Assembly: GCA_022826885.1 (NCBI GenBank)
Contig: JAJDUB010000002.1
Span: 1 to 64,000 of the forward strand
Direction: 5' to 3'
Source: Gammaproteobacteria bacterium
Lineage (GTDB): Bacteria > Pseudomonadota > Gammaproteobacteria > Eutrophobiales > Eutrophobiaceae
Length of the DNA stretch: 64,000 nucleotides
Shown here in pieces: positions 62,634 to 64,000 of this stretch. The position numbers were made by a program, and so were the translations under genes. Position 1 is the first letter of the stretch. Each line of letters starts with the position of its first letter. The notes beneath the pieces are model-generated. The model did not search any database. It was not told where the DNA came from and saw only the letters and a program-made list of their open reading frames with translations.

Positions 62634-64000
62634 TTATAATTTTGGCTCGTTCTGTTCAGTAGAACATATGCTAAACTCAGGATGGCGGTCTCCCAGGGCG
62701 AACCTTATGGGTTTTTTTGATGTTTGTTGAATCAGCCCTTCCTGTAAAGCCTGTTCCAGCCACTTTTTTGCCTGATTGCGTACAAGCCCTAGTGCTTCCT
62801 CAATCTCTTTAGGTCTAAGTTCCTGGACTCCAAAAATATTAGGTAATTGTCGACAAAACTCTTGGTATAAAGCATATTTCTCGTACGATACAGGGCCTAT
62901 AACACTTTCAGCAGGTTCCCTGACTGAGGTTAAATGTTCAGCCAACTTTGTCTCATCAGTTGGCTTATATGTACCATAGGTCTGACGGCCAATTTTGGTG
63001 ACATAAATAGTCTGACCATTAAAAATCTTAAGACGCCATGCTCGTGCTGTGGTTGATTTTGTGACGGGTTTCGGATCAGGCAAAGTAGTAATTAAGGCCG
63101 GTATAGAACCACCCAAAAGAATTTCTTTTTTACTATTTTCGGAAAGATCTGAGAAGATCGACGAAACGGATGTCAGTGGATGGATTGGGCTCTTATCAGC
63201 TTTGTCAGGCCCTTGACTAACGCGGGTTGCAATCTCCTTGATGTACTTAGCGTCTTGAACTTGAAGCCATGGTTGTGGTAGCCATTCTACACCAGAAAGA
63301 CACCCCATCAGGCCACCAGTCATCGCTGCGAGGGTGTCTGTATCCGCTCCTTTCTCGAAAGCGGCTCTTAGTATTCCCTGTACCGGCTGTGCCGCGTGGC
63401 GCGCAACCAGATATATTGCTGCTGCAGCACTGCTGGTTCCTGCTCCTTTGCTGCGACCAAAGCATCCGAGTTCTTTCAATACCTCGTGATCATTCGCTAG
63501 TGCTCCAGCCTTTAATCCTTCTCTAGCTTTATCAAGCAATGTGAACATTTCATCATTCGTTTTTTTCCAGACTGCTTGATATGAATCTTCCTTGACACTC
63601 TTTGCTGCATCAAACCAGATATTCTCATTCTGTTCCAGGTCTGGGAATTTGCTCCACCTGCTTCTCTCATCTATAAGAGCATCCAGCAATTCACCGAACC
63701 TCAGTGTAGTGTCCTTGCGCACCAGCGACCATGCAGCATAGGCATAAGCCTTCGCCCCAACAAGAGCGCGAGGATGACCGTGTGTGGCCATACCGTCAAG
63801 AACCACATCATGCATCAGAGTCTCAGGGTTCTCAAATCCAGCAAGAAACAGAGCATGTGGCAAAATACGCATTGTGACCCCGTTACCGCCAGCGTCGAAG
63901 TATCGACGAACATCAGCCCGCGATTTTGATTTCCAAGGCGCTGAACCATCGCTCCACGCTTTGGCTGCGCGCTTGGTGGCACCACCGCCTCCACGTTCAT
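62634..64000 (-). CDS. ADP-ribosylglycohydrolase-family protein with C-terminal winged helix, 5' end off window
   Basis: The frame stays open to the right edge. Upstream of the first internal ATG (63872) it reads RRYFDAGGNGVTMRILPHAL, the G-N-G-x-x-M-R motif of DraG/ARH proteins, so the true start is outside. GADTDTLAAMTGGLMGC is the second metal-binding hallmark (two Asp and Thr for the Mg pair). These enzymes remove ADP-ribose from Arg or DNA bases. After about residue 290 a basic and a winged-helix-like part follow (ELRPKEIEEALGLVRNQAKK). Pairing with a toxin cannot be judged here. Confidence 0.85.
   Translation of the reverse strand, partial: ERGGGGATKRAAKAWSDGSAPWKSKSRADVRRYFDAGGNGVTMRILPHALFLAGFENPETLMHDVVLDGMATHGHPRALVGAKAYAYAAWSLVRKDTTLRFGELLDALIDERSRWSKFPDLEQNENIWFDAAKSVKEDSYQAVWKKTNDEMFTLLDKAREGLKAGALANDHEVLKELGCFGRSKGAGTSSAAAAIYLVARHAAQPVQGILRAAFEKGADTDTLAAMTGGLMGCLSGVEWLPQPWLQVQDAKYIKEIATRVSQGPDKADKSPIHPLTSVSSIFSDLSENSKKEILLGGSIPALITTLPDPKPVTKSTTARAWRLKIFNGQTIYVTKIGRQTYGTYKPTDETKLAEHLTSVREPAESVIGPVSYEKYALYQEFCRQLPNIFGVQELRPKEIEEALGLVRNQAKKWLEQALQEGLIQQTSKKPIRFALGDRHPEFSICSTEQNEPKL

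Overview
The window looks like a chromosomal segment of a GC-rich, probably free-living or marine gammaproteobacterium. The clues are the housekeeping genes (leuA, family-4 uracil-DNA glycosylase followed by rimI, cysM, galE, rlmD, trxB, mtnA, ltaE) and the many short palindromes at gene borders. The assignment is inferred from gene content only. I saw no rRNA, tRNA, CRISPR array or intact transposase.

Layout. 1-9 kb: end of a quinone oxidoreductase, threonine aldolase, MtnA, a PaaG-like enoyl-CoA hydratase/isomerase, an AEP-pyruvate aminotransferase, a two-subunit 2-oxoacid:ferredoxin oxidoreductase and an Nramp-like membrane protein. 9-13 kb: a VapBC pair and an AT-rich 1045-aa KAP-type NTPase, probably acquired. 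13-18 kb: a Tat-exported GMC dehydrogenase pair, YceI, cytochrome b561 and a DASS dicarboxylate transporter.

17.9-42 kb: a large catabolic island. It has four Rieske terminal oxygenases, one Rieske ferredoxin, a luciferase-like flavin monooxygenase, NTF2-like proteins, a formamidase/acetamidase, an amidase, an M20-like protein, cyclase and FAH-like hydrolases, a DUF1989 protein, a VOC extradiol dioxygenase, an alpha/beta hydrolase, a RidA-type deaminase and a two-subunit class III extradiol dioxygenase of the 2-aminophenol 1,6-dioxygenase type. Together these suggest stepwise oxidation, ring cleavage, hydrolysis and deamination of a nitrogen-containing aromatic compound. Two of the Rieske oxygenases are each followed directly by a paralogous 113-aa protein of unknown function.

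42-50 kb: housekeeping genes (leuA with a possible Leu-rich leader peptide, udg, rimI, cysM, exonuclease, galE, L,D-transpeptidase, rlmD). 50-58 kb: a surface-glycan locus (flippase, priming sugar transferase, GT2, PLC-like protein, two tandem sulfotransferases), interrupted by an atypical Fic gene with a 269-bp MITE-like element directly upstream of it. 58-64 kb: an accessory region of tiny genes, a GIY-YIG-like protein, a 633-aa unknown protein and an ADP-ribosylglycohydrolase that runs off the right edge.

Perfect palindromes (GGGGACAG.. / GGGGTCAG.. families) occur at ten places. One lies in-frame inside the uracil-DNA glycosylase gene, one supplies a stop codon and one supplies a candidate start codon. 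Several enzymes have altered active sites (M20-like, SDR, Fic, Nramp-like).
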